Shown here in pieces: positions 27,997-37,599 of a DNA stretch of 64,000 nt. Each line of letters starts with the position of its first letter. Position 1 is the stretch's first letter. The notes beneath the pieces are model-generated. The model saw only the letters and a list, made by a program, of their open reading frames with translations, did not search any database and was not told the DNA's origin. The position numbers and the translations under genes were made by a program. Origin of the DNA: Eubacterium sp. (lineage in GTDB: Bacteria > Bacillota > Clostridia > Lachnospirales > Lachnospiraceae); the NCBI GenBank assembly GCA_017514785.1, contig JAFWIO010000005.1, positions 1 through 64,000 on the forward strand, in the 5' to 3' direction.

Positions 27997-30153
27997 ATGA
28001 TTCCTAATAGTAAGTTTTCAAAAATATGTGTGAAAGCAATACTGGCACTTCTTTTTGCAGTGCTTGCTTTTCTTTTTATAAAATCATTATCTACCGTAAG
28101 CATCTTTGCTGTAAGATTTAAAGATATTGTACATCAAAGAACTCTAATTTATATCTTTTTATCAATAGTATTGATGCTTATTATTTTTGCAATTTTCAAA
28201 CTCATTGACAAGTGTAATAATAAGAAACTTGCTATTATCACAATTATTTCTTTTGTAGTTATTGTATTAATTCAAGCATTCTTCTCTTTCTATTTTGATA
28301 TTCACTTTGTGACAGACTCATTTATAGTAAATGATCAATCTCTAGCTATCGCCAAAGGAATTAACAAAAATATAGATACAAACAACTTCTATTTTCATGT
28401 TATTTCAAACAATAACTTCCTAGTTTTATTCTTGGTTCCTATTTATAAGGTTATTAATGCTTTGGGAATCTCAAATTATTTAGGTTGTATGTATCTATTC
28501 AATGCCCTAATGATGGATTTATCCATATACTTAGCGTATAGAATCCTAGTCAAATGTTTCAGCAAAAGTATTGCTACTAAATATATGATTTTATCAATGC
28601 TTAACCCTATTAACTATTTAATTATTTACTGGGTTTATTCTGCCACACTATCAATGCCTATAATGTTAGCAGTTATATATTTGGCCATATCAATATGGAA
28701 ATCACCAGACTCCAAACCTTTATTCAATTATTTAAAAATAGGTGGGATTGCAATATTGAGCATCATAGGATTTTTTCTCAGACCTACGGTTCTAATTCCA
28801 GTAATTGCGGCAGCGCTTTGTTTCCTTCTATTTGGAAGAATAAAGGGAAACTTAAAACAGATTGGTATTTCAGTTCTTGCATTTATTATAATTGCTGTTA
28901 TTTCATATGCGGGAATTAATAAGTTTGTTTATAATTATGTGTCAGACACTTCGGGATATTTCCCAATCACTCACTATATTTTGCTTGGAATGTCAGACGA
29001 TGGGAAATTCTCGGCGGATTTAGTACACAAAACAGCTAGTTTTAAAACAAAGGAAGAAAAGCAAGCCTACCACATAAAAGTAATAAAAAAAGAAATGGCC
29101 AAACGTGGTTTTGCCGGAATGTCAAAACTATATTTAGATAAATCAGCTATCACTTGGGCGGAGGGTAGCAATGCATACACTGCTCTATCTAGAGATGTAG
29201 AAAATGCTGATTCTATATATGAATGGTTTTTCGGGGAAAAGAATGACCTCGTTTTAATCTATTGTCAGATATTTAGAATTATGTGTTTGCTTTTCGCTGC
29301 TCTTTTCATTTTATTCCAGTTATTTAAGAAGGCCTCTGATTACAGTTTTTTGATATCATTGACCATACTGGGAGCGATTATATTCTATATGATATGGGAA
29401 GCAAAAGAATGTTATTCTGTTCCATTCCTCCCTCTTCTACTGATGATGACTTGTTTAGGAACAGAAACTTCGTCAGATTTTATAAAAGAAAAAATAAAAC
29501 TAAATACAAAAATACTACTAATACCACTTTTGGTTGTTTTGGAATTGCTCACATTATTTATAGGATTCACTTACTTCAACGGTTTTACAAAAAAAGAATA
29601 TTCAACATGTAAATATACTTTATTCTCCTATGGAATTAATTGGCAAGAATATGCAACAGATATTGCATCAACACAAAAAACTATTAAACAAACTTTTAGC
29701 GTTAAAAATGATTTTGATATCATTGAACTAAAAACTATAGATATTGATAATTCAAACAGTTCCTATAAAGTTGTATTAGAGTCCAACAACAAAATTTTGA
29801 GCGAAAAAGATATAAATCCTTCAAATTCTATCAAAGGTAGATTAGCTTTTTCTGTCGGCAAACAAAAGCCTAATGGAAAGCAAAAATATACATTAATAAT
29901 TAGTCCAAAATCAAAAACAGATTCTTTGGGATTTGCGATTAATAATCATTCTGCTATTAAGAGATACGATGGAATTTTAACTATTGATAATAAAAAGCCT
30001 AACGGAAATCTATTCTTAAGGGCATACAAAATCAGCCACCATTGCATAATGTCTACTTGGGTGTATTGGCTTATTATCATTTTAATTATGATCGCTGAAT
30101 TCATTAGTTTTATGATACTAATAAAAAATATCACCACTTTACGCGAAGAATGA
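27997..30153 (+). CDS. Multi-pass membrane protein, GT-C glycosyltransferase-like
   Basis: I chose ATG 27997 (718 residues) because GTGAGG precedes it; an in-frame GTG 12 bases upstream overlaps that site. Seen: about eleven to thirteen membrane helices over residues 15-520, with a long polar loop after the second or third helix (FDIHFVTDSFIVNDQS), as in GT-C enzymes that use lipid-linked sugars (PMT/ArnT type); then an outside domain (about 540-675) and a final helix near the C-terminus. The Asp in the first loop could be the GT-C catalytic acid. It probably adds a sugar to the exported polymer or a protein. Followed at 36 bases by the beta-propeller-like gene. Confidence 0.6.
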   Translation: MIPNSKFSKICVKAILALLFAVLAFLFIKSLSTVSIFAVRFKDIVHQRTLIYIFLSIVLMLIIFAIFKLIDKCNNKKLAIITIISFVVIVLIQAFFSFYFDIHFVTDSFIVNDQSLAIAKGINKNIDTNNFYFHVISNNNFLVLFLVPIYKVINALGISNYLGCMYLFNALMMDLSIYLAYRILVKCFSKSIATKYMILSMLNPINYLIIYWVYSATLSMPIMLAVIYLAISIWKSPDSKPLFNYLKIGGIAILSIIGFFLRPTVLIPVIAAALCFLLFGRIKGNLKQIGISVLAFIIIAVISYAGINKFVYNYVSDTSGYFPITHYILLGMSDDGKFSADLVHKTASFKTKEEKQAYHIKVIKKEMAKRGFAGMSKLYLDKSAITWAEGSNAYTALSRDVENADSIYEWFFGEKNDLVLIYCQIFRIMCLLFAALFILFQLFKKASDYSFLISLTILGAIIFYMIWEAKECYSVPFLPLLLMMTCLGTETSSDFIKEKIKLNTKILLIPLLVVLELLTLFIGFTYFNGFTKKEYSTCKYTLFSYGINWQEYATDIASTQKTIKQTFSVKNDFDIIELKTIDIDNSNSSYKVVLESNNKILSEKDINPSNSIKGRLAFSVGKQKPNGKQKYTLIISPKSKTDSLGFAINNHSAIKRYDGILTIDNKKPNGNLFLRAYKISHHCIMSTWVYWLIIILIMIAEFISFMILIKNITTLREE

Positions 30154-30189
30154 TCTAAGATATCTTCTTACTATAAGGAGGTATTTATT

Positions 30190-31290
30190 ATGAATAATAA
30201 TGATTTTTTATTAAACAGTACAAACATTATAAATTGGAAGGGAGAAAAGTATTCCAAAGACATTTCCACTGGACATTGGTTACAAAGTATATGTTATGTT
30301 TCCACTGATAATGCCATAGTTGTCTTTTATGCAGGTGATTCTAATACCCTAATAGAAAAGATTTCTTTATCTACATATCAGGTAACCTCTTCATCTTCCA
30401 GTTACAATTACGGTCACGTAAATGACGCTACCTACAACCCTACAACTCAAAAGATTTATCTTACACCTATGCTCACAAATGCTGGGCAAGATAAGAATTT
30501 AGTTTATGTATTAAATAAAGATTCTTTTGCAAAAGAATCTGAAATTCATATTGGAAACGACAACAGCATTAGCGTTTATGGAATAGCATACGATTCTACG
30601 AACGATATTTATTATGTTGCCATGTCAAATTCGATTATGGCAAAGCTTGATAATAATTTCAACATTATATCCACCTATTCATTCAATCCATACAGTTTGC
30701 CAATAACTGTTTTTCAAAATCTAGAAGTCTATAATGAAAAATTATTCCTTGTATACAATGACAAACTTACTATTTATGATATTAATGGAACTATGATAAA
30801 AAGCATAGCAATGGATTCATCTATTGAAACGGATGGTTTCGTTTCCATAAGTGGTGGCAACTTTTTGGTAGGTAAAATATATCAATCTGCATTAAATAAT
30901 ACTTTTATCCACAAAAATACTATACATCAGTTTAATATTTTTGATTCCGGATTGATTAATCCATTTTTAAATATCCAAGGGTGTGTTAAAACAAATGGCA
31001 ATATTTCAATAGTTAATGGTGTTAACTTTATAACAAAACGAGACCATACTGTATATTGTAATATTTGTTTTCAAGGATTAACTTCTTTAAGTTCTCAAAC
31101 AGTGATAGCTAAACTGCCTCAAGACTTTTGTCCTTCACATTATATAAGTGTTATTTGTGCTAGATCAGGGCATAATTTTGCTCGTTTCGAAATAGGCACG
31201 GACGGCTCAATAAAAGTTACAGCTTCCAGTTCAACTTCTGTACAATCATCTGATTGGTTTTTACTCGATACAACTTTCATTAAAAATTAG
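30190..31290 (+). CDS. Unknown protein: beta-propeller-like with a phage tail-fibre-like C-terminal domain
   Basis: A 366-residue protein, start ATG 30190 after AAGGAGG. No signal peptide, membrane helix or lipobox. Residues 25-235 hold repeats such as GHVNDATYNPTTQKIYLTP, VYGIAYDSTNDIYYVAM and QNLEVYNEKLFLVY, resembling NHL/YncE beta-propeller blades. The last 100 residues (AKLPQDFCPSHYIS, FARFEIGTDGSIKVTASS, DWFLLDTTFI) resemble the small beta domains at the ends of phage tail fibres and receptor-binding proteins. No other phage gene is near. It follows the GT-C-like gene by 36 bases and has a strong terminator. Function unknown; sugar binding is the best guess. Confidence 0.5.
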   Translation: MNNNDFLLNSTNIINWKGEKYSKDISTGHWLQSICYVSTDNAIVVFYAGDSNTLIEKISLSTYQVTSSSSSYNYGHVNDATYNPTTQKIYLTPMLTNAGQDKNLVYVLNKDSFAKESEIHIGNDNSISVYGIAYDSTNDIYYVAMSNSIMAKLDNNFNIISTYSFNPYSLPITVFQNLEVYNEKLFLVYNDKLTIYDINGTMIKSIAMDSSIETDGFVSISGGNFLVGKIYQSALNNTFIHKNTIHQFNIFDSGLINPFLNIQGCVKTNGNISIVNGVNFITKRDHTVYCNICFQGLTSLSSQTVIAKLPQDFCPSHYISVICARSGHNFARFEIGTDGSIKVTASSSTSVQSSDWFLLDTTFIKN

Positions 31291-31294
31291 TCTT

Positions 31295-31349
31295 AATAAT
31301 AAAGAAAGCCTTCAAACAATTTTACCGTTTGAAGGCTTTCTTTATTATT
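31295..31349. terminator. Bidirectional terminator between the beta-propeller-like gene and pgi
   Basis: A perfect 23-bp stem (31295-31317 with 31327-31349) with a nine-base loop, A-rich on the left and T-rich on the right, between convergent genes. Confidence 0.88.
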
Positions 31350-31357
31350 TAACAATG

Positions 31358-32704
31358 CTATAATCTCTTCAATAACTCTTCTGTCTTATCTTCAAATCCT
31401 GGTTTTCCAAGTAGTGCAAACATGTTTGCTTTGTAGCTCTCAACACCTGGTTGGTTGAATGGGTTAACTCCTAGCATGTAACCACTAACACCACATGCAA
31501 ACTCATACATATAGAATAGCTGTCCTAGGCTGTACTCATCTTGCTTTGGAACATTAATCATGAAGTTTGCAACTTCACCGTCAGTGTGTGCAAGAATTGT
31601 TCCATTCATAGCTGACTTATTTACAAAGTCCATTTGTTTTCCAGCTAAGTAGTTAAGGCCATCAATATCTTCTGGATCTTCATTTATAGTAACATTGTTT
31701 ACTGGCTCTTCCACATTTATAACTGTCTCGAACATAATTCTAGTTCCGTCCTGAATAAACTGACCAAGTGAGTGTAAGTCTGTTGTTAAATCAACTGCTG
31801 CTGGGAAAATACCCTTTCTATCTTTTCCTTCACTCTCGCCGTAAAGCTGTTTCCACCATTCAGCAACATAGTGAAGACTTGGCTCATAGTTAGCAGTAAT
31901 TTCTACTGACTTACCTTTGCCTAGCATTACATTTCTAGCTGCAGCATATAGCATAGCGTCATTTTCCATAGCGTCGTTATTTAGAGCCATCTCTCTTCCG
32001 CTTGCTGCACCTTCCATCAATTTATCGATATCAGCGCCACTAACTGCGATAGGAAGTAGACCTACTGCAGTAAGAACTGAGAATCTTCCACCTACATCAT
32101 CAGGTACTACGAAACTCTCATAACTCTCAGCTGTTGCTAAGTCCTTTAACGCACCCTTGTTAGCATCTGTAGTAGCATAGATTCTCTTAGCTGCTTCTTC
32201 TTTTCCATATTTTTCTTCAAGTTTTTCTTTGAATACTCTAAATGCGATAGCAGGCTCTGTAGTAGTTCCTGACTTAGAAATAATATTAACTGAGAAATCT
32301 CTGTCTCCTACCACATCAAGCAAACCATTTAGGTATGTAGAACTGATGTTATTTCCAGCGTAGTAGATTTCTGGTGTCTTTCTGATTTCCTTTGGCGCGT
32401 TGTTGTAGAACGGATGTCTTAAAAATTCGATAGCCGCTCTAGCACCAAGGTATGAACCACCAATACCAATAACAATAAGAACTTCTGAGTCATTCTTAAT
32501 CTTATCAGCTGCTGCTTTAATTCTTGCAAACTCTTCCTTATCATAATCTACTGGTAAATCAATCCAACCAAGAAAATCGTTTCCCTCGCCTGTCTTTTCC
32601 ACCAATGTTTTTTTAGCTTCTTCTGCTTTTGGCATAATAGCTTTAATGTCTTCTTCTGACACATACTGTGCTGCCTTAGAATAATCAAATGTTACTTTAC
32701 TCAT
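31358..32704 (-). CDS. pgi: Glucose-6-phosphate isomerase
   Basis: Interconverts glucose 6-phosphate and fructose 6-phosphate in glycolysis. 448 residues, the short form usual in Firmicutes. Seen: the sugar-phosphate-binding SIS fold ([17 protein letters not shown] near 80, [15 protein letters not shown] near 143), the catalytic region [10 protein letters not shown] near 290, and the signature [14 protein letters not shown] near 415. Start ATG 32704 has GGAGGAG upstream. It is the last gene of a run that starts at tagG and passes through a TSCPD protein gene and mtnN. It links to surface-polymer work only through sugar-phosphate supply. Confidence 0.96.
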   Translation of the reverse strand: MSKVTFDYSKAAQYVSEEDIKAIMPKAEEAKKTLVEKTGEGNDFLGWIDLPVDYDKEEFARIKAAADKIKNDSEVLIVIGIGGSYLGARAAIEFLRHPFYNNAPKEIRKTPEIYYAGNNISSTYLNGLLDVVGDRDFSVNIISKSGTTTEPAIAFRVFKEKLEEKYGKEEAAKRIYATTDANKGALKDLATAESYESFVVPDDVGGRFSVLTAVGLLPIAVSGADIDKLMEGAASGREMALNNDAMENDAMLYAAARNVMLGKGKSVEITANYEPSLHYVAEWWKQLYGESEGKDRKGIFPAAVDLTTDLHSLGQFIQDGTRIMFETVINVEEPVNNVTINEDPEDIDGLNYLAGKQMDFVNKSAMNGTILAHTDGEVANFMINVPKQDEYSLGQLFYMYEFACGVSGYMLGVNPFNQPGVESYKANMFALLGKPGFEDKTEELLKRL

Positions 32705-32729
32705 TTCTTCTCCTCCAAATAAAATCTAT

Positions 32730-33425
32730 CTATAGTGATACAACCATTTCTTTAACTAATTGCATTGAATGTTCTGCCGCTTTACTTACAAAATCATCAA
32801 AAGACATTCTGGCAGATCCATCCGCCTTATCTGATATTGCTCTTAAGATTACAAAAGGCACATCATTTAGATAAGCAACTTGTGCTATAGATGCTCCCTC
32901 CATCTCGCAACAGTCTGCATCAAACTCTTCTACTAAATAATCTTTCACATCTTTATCGCTAATGAACTGATCTCCTGTAGCAATAATACCCTCAATCACT
33001 TTAACACCTAGGTTCAAACGCTGAGCACTTCTTGTTGCCTTTTCAATCATTCTATCGTCCGCGTCAAAGAACTTTGTTCCTATGTTGGGTATTTCACCTG
33101 GGTCGCAATCATCCAAAGTTCCTGTATTAAAATCATGTTGGATAGCTTTTCTTGAAATAACAATATCGCAAATATCCATATCGTTATTTAGTGAACCAGC
33201 CACTCCCGTATTTATCAAATAATCAATGTTGAAATCATCCACCAAAATCTGTGCGCAAATACTAGCATTAACTTTTCCAATTCCACAACGAACAACTACA
33301 GCATCTTTGCCGCAGAGATCTCCTGAGTAAAATTGCATGCCAGCTTTCTCTTCCACTTTGACTTTTTTCATTATGTCCTTTAATCCCTGGACTTCATCAA
33401 ATCTAGCTCCAATAATTCCTATCAT
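32730..33425 (-). CDS. mtnN: 5'-methylthioadenosine/S-adenosylhomocysteine nucleosidase
   Basis: Cleaves adenine from S-adenosylhomocysteine and methylthioadenosine, clearing inhibitors of methyl transfer and making the AI-2 precursor when LuxS is present. 231 residues, normal length. Seen: MIGIIGARFDEVQGL with the catalytic Glu, CGIGKVNASICAQ near 67, INTGVAGSL near 90, the substrate motif CCEMEGASIAQVAY near 170, and catalytic Asp in RAISDKADGSA near 198. It starts directly after the stop codon of the TSCPD gene (TAA then ATG). Confidence 0.95.
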   Translation of the reverse strand: MIGIIGARFDEVQGLKDIMKKVKVEEKAGMQFYSGDLCGKDAVVVRCGIGKVNASICAQILVDDFNIDYLINTGVAGSLNNDMDICDIVISRKAIQHDFNTGTLDDCDPGEIPNIGTKFFDADDRMIEKATRSAQRLNLGVKVIEGIIATGDQFISDKDVKDYLVEEFDADCCEMEGASIAQVAYLNDVPFVILRAISDKADGSARMSFDDFVSKAAEHSMQLVKEMVVSL

Positions 33426-33689
33426 TTATAGAATACCTTCCTTTGCTTGTTCTAGGCCTTCTGCCAATTGGTCTGGGCAAGATGTGCCTCTTCCTTGGCA
33501 ATCAATTCCTTTTATTTTGGAGATGGCCTCATCCACATCCATTCCCTCAATAAGCGCTGCTACACCCTGAGTATTTCCGTGGCATCCGCCTTCAAATTTA
33601 ACATTTCTTACTTTATCATCTACTATGTCAAAACGCACTGCTCTTGAACATGTGCCCTTGTTCTCATGTCTAAGTCCTTCTTTTGTCAT
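33426..33689 (-). CDS. TSCPD domain-containing small protein (TIGR03905-like)
   Basis: An 87-residue protein with conserved cysteines in KGTCSRAV, FEGGCHGNTQG and CQGRGTSCPDQLAEGL. The ending T-S-C-P-D gives the domain its name; the same domain forms the C-terminus of some vitamin B12-dependent ribonucleotide reductases, where it may bind metal or nucleic acid. Stand-alone versions are common in Clostridia and have no established function. AAGGGG precedes the start at 33689. It lies between tagH and mtnN on the same strand. Confidence 0.85.
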   Translation of the reverse strand: MTKEGLRHENKGTCSRAVRFDIVDDKVRNVKFEGGCHGNTQGVAALIEGMDVDEAISKIKGIDCQGRGTSCPDQLAEGLEQAKEGIL

Positions 33690-33712
33690 ATCTAACCCCT
33701 TTTCTTCATATA

Positions 33713-34456
33713 CTAGTCATTTAGCATTGAATCATAAATTGCGGCAACTTCCTGAATGTCGCCCTGTGCAATCAATTCACCATGTTCCAATAAAATTGCT
33801 TTATTACAAAGCCTCTTAACCTGTTCCAAACTGTGTGATACGAAAAGAACTGTAACGCCGTGATCGAACATGCCCTGCATTTTCTTCTCGCACTTCTTTC
33901 TAAACTTAGCATCACCAACAGATAAAACTTCGTCCAAGATTAGTATCTCTGGCTCTACTACTGTGGCTATCGAGAAACCAAGTCTAGCTCTCATACCTGA
34001 TGAGTAGTTCTTAATTGGGACATCGATAAAGTCCCCAAGCTCTGAGAACTCTAGTATCTCTTCATACTTTGACTCAAGAAATTCTCTTGAGAAACCAAGC
34101 ACTGAACCATATAGGAAAATATTTTCTCTTCCTGTGTAGTTAGGGTCAAAGCCAGCACCTAACTCAATCATAGGAGCAATGTGTCCGTGTCTTGTAACCT
34201 TACCAGTAGTTGGTTTGTAAACTCCAGCTATAATCTTTAGAAGAGTAGACTTTCCTGCACCGTTCAGACCAAGTATTCCAAGTCTGTCTCCTTTGTTTAG
34301 CTCGAAGTTAATATTCTTAAGAGCCCAAAATTCATTGAAACGAATTTTTTCACCCTTTATCTTCTTTATTAATAATTCTTTTAAGTTGTCGACATTCTCT
34401 TTGCTTAGGTTGAAGAGAATACTGACATCTTGTACTACTAAAGCTTTCTTTGCCAT
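33713..34456 (-). CDS. tagH: Teichoic acid / polysaccharide ABC exporter, ATP-binding subunit
   Basis: A 247-residue ATPase of the TagH/RfbE class that, with the TagG-type permease, flips the lipid-linked polymer to the outside. Seen: Walker A GLNGAGKSTLLK near 60, the ABC signature YSSGMRARLGFSIA near 142, Walker B ILILDEVLSVGD near 165, and FVSHSLEQV after it. It ends soon after the ATPase core, without the extra C-terminal carbohydrate-binding domain of some TagH and Wzt proteins, so recognition of the polymer end is probably not by this subunit. It starts 9 bases after tagG ends. Confidence 0.92.
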   Translation of the reverse strand: MAKKALVVQDVSILFNLSKENVDNLKELLIKKIKGEKIRFNEFWALKNINFELNKGDRLGILGLNGAGKSTLLKIIAGVYKPTTGKVTRHGHIAPMIELGAGFDPNYTGRENIFLYGSVLGFSREFLESKYEEILEFSELGDFIDVPIKNYSSGMRARLGFSIATVVEPEILILDEVLSVGDAKFRKKCEKKMQGMFDHGVTVLFVSHSLEQVKRLCNKAILLEHGELIAQGDIQEVAAIYDSMLND

Positions 34457-34465
34457 AATTCCCTC

Positions 34466-35269
34466 CTAAATATGCAAGATAAATTTATCTTGGTTCTTCT
34501 TAAATATCCAAATACCAAATGCTAGTGCTGCAATACTGAACACTGCTGAGTAAATGAACATTTGAAGATTTGATACTCCATAACTAGTTGATGTAAAGAT
34601 TGAACCTTTTTCCATCAACACGCAACGGAAGTTACTGATTATACAATAAAGTGGGTTCCATCTAATGAATGCTGCTGCAGAGCCTATCTTTCCATCTATA
34701 TAATAGAAGATAGCTGAACAGTACATGATAAGCATCAAAAGTACGTCCCACAAATATTCTAAGTCTCTAAAGAATACGCAGACTGTCGATAGAATCAAAC
34801 CTGCTGCTATACTCATTACAAATAGAATAAGTAGCGGAATAAATATCTCAATAATGTGCCATGTAAAATGTACTCCAAGTACGATAGATGTAGCCGCTAG
34901 AATAATTAGTGATAACAAGAATAAAATGTAGTTGTAAAGTACACTTGATAGCGGATACAAATATTTTGGCACATATACTTTCTTAATCATTGCCTGGTTA
35001 GATCTGATTGATCTCATAGCTATTTTACTTGAACTTGAGAAACAGCTATAAAGCAAACGACCAGATAGGATGTACACTGGATATAGCGCATCTCCTCTAC
35101 CTAGTAGGTTACCAAATACGAACCACAAAACTAGTGTAGTTAGTAGTGGCTCAAGCAATGTCCAAACTAATCCCAAATATGATCTTCTGTATTTAAGTTT
35201 TATACCTTTTCGTACCAACTCAATTAGTAGGTAGCGGTATCGCATAAAACCTTCCCAATACTTATTCAT
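34466..35269 (-). CDS. tagG: Teichoic acid / polysaccharide ABC exporter, permease subunit
   Basis: A 267-residue ABC-2-type permease with about six membrane helices. Seen: the cytoplasmic N-terminus with RYRYLLIELVRKGIKLKYRR and SYLGLVWTLLEP before the first helix, typical of TagG/RfbA/Wzm. It forms the membrane channel with TagH. Start ATG 35269 follows GGAGG and is preceded by a strong promoter carrying a palindrome. The GT/polyol-transferase fusion and tagD lie upstream on the same strand, so the exporter sits with the enzymes making its substrate. Confidence 0.92.
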   Translation of the reverse strand: MNKYWEGFMRYRYLLIELVRKGIKLKYRRSYLGLVWTLLEPLLTTLVLWFVFGNLLGRGDALYPVYILSGRLLYSCFSSSSKIAMRSIRSNQAMIKKVYVPKYLYPLSSVLYNYILFLLSLIILAATSIVLGVHFTWHIIEIFIPLLILFVMSIAAGLILSTVCVFFRDLEYLWDVLLMLIMYCSAIFYYIDGKIGSAAAFIRWNPLYCIISNFRCVLMEKGSIFTSTSYGVSNLQMFIYSAVFSIAALAFGIWIFKKNQDKFILHI

Positions 35270-35306
35270 ATTACCTCCAAAGTAGTCCTTTTTGACTAGC
35301 CTTTAA

Positions 35307-35334
35307 ATTATAATGCATACTGCATTAAAGTCAA
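35307..35334 (-). promoter_or_regulatory. Promoter of tagG-tagH with a palindrome in the spacer
   Basis: TTGACT (35334-35329), a 16-base spacer and TATAAT (35312-35307) on the minus strand. The spacer holds a perfect inverted repeat, TAATGCA-3 bases-TGCATTA (35311-35327), which runs into the -10 box and looks like an operator. Confidence 0.65.
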
Positions 35335-35366
35335 TAAAATTTGATGTATTTTAGTTTACATAATTT

Positions 35367-35382
35367 TGCCTATTTTTAGGCA
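35367..35382 (-). terminator. Weak hairpin at the end of the 734-residue transferase gene
   Basis: TGCCTA and TAGGCA pair around a short A-rich loop, overlapping the stop codon. No long U run follows, so termination would be partial and the exporter genes may also receive read-through. Confidence 0.35.
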
Positions 35383-37580
35383 TTTTCTTTATTTTCAAAC
35401 ACCGCTTCCACTACTCGTTTCGCAGCATTTCCATCGTCTATACAACAGAATCTATCGTAGAATTCTTTGTAGCGGTCTTTGTATTTTTCTTTAATCTGAT
35501 CAATGTTTTTAATGGCATCTACCACATCATCATTTGTAAGAAGCAGTGGTCCTGGTAAATCCTCTTCCATATCCAAATAGAAACCTCTTAAAACATCTCT
35601 GTACTTATCAATATCGTATGTAAAGAACAATATTGGTCTCTCTAGGTTTGCATAGTCAAAGAATACAGATGAGTAATCCGTCATTAGTATGTCTGAAACT
35701 AGGTAAAGGTCTGTAATGTCATCGTAATCGCAGCCGTTTACTGTAAAGTCGCCATACTTAGACAAGTCCATCTTCTCAACGACAAAGTAGTGAAGTCTAA
35801 GTAAAACCACGTACTCATCGCCAAACTCTTTTTGCAAACGATTCAAATCTAAATCTAGGTCAAATCCATACTGGCCCGCTTCAAAGAAATTGTCATCTCT
35901 CCAAGTTGGCGCATATAGTATAACTTTCTTTTCTTCTGAAATTCCAAGTTTCTTTTTGATCTTAGCTGCGTATTCTTCTTTGTCTTCGGCGTATAGTGGA
36001 TCGTTAGCTGGATATCCCGCCTCCAAAATCTTTTCCTTGTCAAACAAGAAGCAACTCTGGAATTTCTCTGTGGAGAATGGATTATCAGATAGTAGATAGT
36101 CCCACTCTCTAGTCTGTCTGTAAACAATATTCTTGTACTGTGGTGTAGCTGAATGTACATCGTCCATATCAAACACCAATCTCTTAAGTGGTGTTCCGTG
36201 CCATGTTGAAAGAATGATTGTATCATCTCTCTTTGGAACACTTAGGGGCTGTCTCATATTGATTATCCAGTATTTACTTCTATTCATATAGTAGAAGTAT
36301 CTAATTCCAAATCTCTTACACTTTTTGTATTTGCCTGGAATCTTCACTCCGCGTCTGTCCACTACCCAAATGCATTTGTACTTACCTGGATAATGCTTTT
36401 GCAAATACTGATATATGTACTTTGGCTGGCCTGAGCAATTTCTTCCCATGAAACTCTCAAACACAATCCAGTTGGTTTTAAATTTCATCTTGCTAAAGAT
36501 ATAGAGAGCGAATGTTTTGTTTCGAATTCTCTTATTGATAATCATCTTTACAAGTTTTCTTCTAGCAAGAACCTTAAGCCCCTGTTTGTAGGCTTTGTCA
36601 AAGTCACCCTCGCCCATAACTTTAATAAGTTTCTTTTCAGCTCTAGTAAAGTCTTTTCTCTTTAGGGCTTTTAGGTCTACATCTTTTGATCTCTTAGCTA
36701 ACTCCTGGAAAAATTCCTTCTCCCAAACATCGCCCCACTCTTCTTTTTTGTCGCGGAGTTTTCTAAGGTATGGTTTTGTAATGAACTTCGCCAAAATCAC
36801 ATACATATGATTGCGAAGTCTCTTGTTGTTTTCTGTAGCCTTTATCGCATTGTCGTATGCCACAAAGTAAAATGGCATAGTTATTTCTTTTTCTATCTGG
36901 TTTAGGGACGGATTGTTAAGTTTATCATTGTGTGAACGCTTAACATACATTCCCTTATGGCTTGTCTTTATTTCTCTAGCGTTATCAAGCAGTCCCATCA
37001 ATACTTTGGCATCGGCAAAGTACTTTTGTTCTTCGTTAAATGTAATGTCATTATCTGTAAATAGTGATTTTCTATAAATCGCACCAAGAACAGATTCTTT
37101 TTCTAGTTTTTTGAAGTACTCAACTTTATAGTCGAATACATCTTCAAAGTCTACCTCTATTACTTCGTCGTCTTCGTCTTCGCCTTCTTCGGCTTGGGCT
37201 TCGTTGAAGGCTTTCTTCTGGAACCACGTAGTTTTGAACTCGCAGTATGCCATATCTGTCTCATCATTAAATAATTCCATCATCCCTGATAGAGTCTCCG
37301 GCATTATATAATCATCGTTATCGATGAATGTAATAAAATCGCCAGAAGCTTTGGCCATACCAAAGTTTCTAGCTGCCGATACTCCCTCTTTGTCCTCTAG
37401 TTCAAAGACTTTTAGGTTGATGGAATCAGTGTATTCTTCTATTAATGCATCTAGGTTATCCTTTGTGTGATCTAGTACAAGTATAGTTTCGAAGTCCTTA
37501 TAGTCTTGCTCCGCTATACTCTCCAGACAGTCTGTCAGGTAACCTGTATTTGTTTTATGTGTAACAATAATGCTTAGCAT
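35376..37580 (-). CDS. Two-domain GT2 glycosyltransferase / CDP-glycerol phosphotransferase
   Basis: A 734-residue fusion like the 940-residue protein. Residues 1-230: GT-A domain (SIIVTHKTNTGYL, TILVLDHTKD, FITFIDNDDYIM) with an acidic insertion near 125-140. Residues about 370-730: PF04464 transferase with YKCIWVVDRRGVKIPGKYK, LSTWHGTPLKRLVFDMDD, GYPANDPLY, LYAPTWRDDNFFEAG and ILMTDYSSVFFDYANLERP. Start ATG 37580 follows GGAGG. It comes 19 bases after tagD, so CDP-glycerol is the likely donor and glycerol-phosphate transfer to a teichoic chain the likely reaction. Membrane-peripheral, inner face. Confidence 0.88.
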   Translation of the reverse strand: MLSIIVTHKTNTGYLTDCLESIAEQDYKDFETILVLDHTKDNLDALIEEYTDSINLKVFELEDKEGVSAARNFGMAKASGDFITFIDNDDYIMPETLSGMMELFNDETDMAYCEFKTTWFQKKAFNEAQAEEGEDEDDEVIEVDFEDVFDYKVEYFKKLEKESVLGAIYRKSLFTDNDITFNEEQKYFADAKVLMGLLDNAREIKTSHKGMYVKRSHNDKLNNPSLNQIEKEITMPFYFVAYDNAIKATENNKRLRNHMYVILAKFITKPYLRKLRDKKEEWGDVWEKEFFQELAKRSKDVDLKALKRKDFTRAEKKLIKVMGEGDFDKAYKQGLKVLARRKLVKMIINKRIRNKTFALYIFSKMKFKTNWIVFESFMGRNCSGQPKYIYQYLQKHYPGKYKCIWVVDRRGVKIPGKYKKCKRFGIRYFYYMNRSKYWIINMRQPLSVPKRDDTIILSTWHGTPLKRLVFDMDDVHSATPQYKNIVYRQTREWDYLLSDNPFSTEKFQSCFLFDKEKILEAGYPANDPLYAEDKEEYAAKIKKKLGISEEKKVILYAPTWRDDNFFEAGQYGFDLDLDLNRLQKEFGDEYVVLLRLHYFVVEKMDLSKYGDFTVNGCDYDDITDLYLVSDILMTDYSSVFFDYANLERPILFFTYDIDKYRDVLRGFYLDMEEDLPGPLLLTNDDVVDAIKNIDQIKEKYKDRYKEFYDRFCCIDDGNAAKRVVEAVFENKENA

Positions 37581-37599
37581 AAATCCTCCTGACTTAAAT

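Noticed and set aside
30190..31290. Prophage or tailocin remnant
   Set aside because: Only one domain is phage-like; neighbours are polymer and housekeeping genes, with no tail, lysis or integrase genes.
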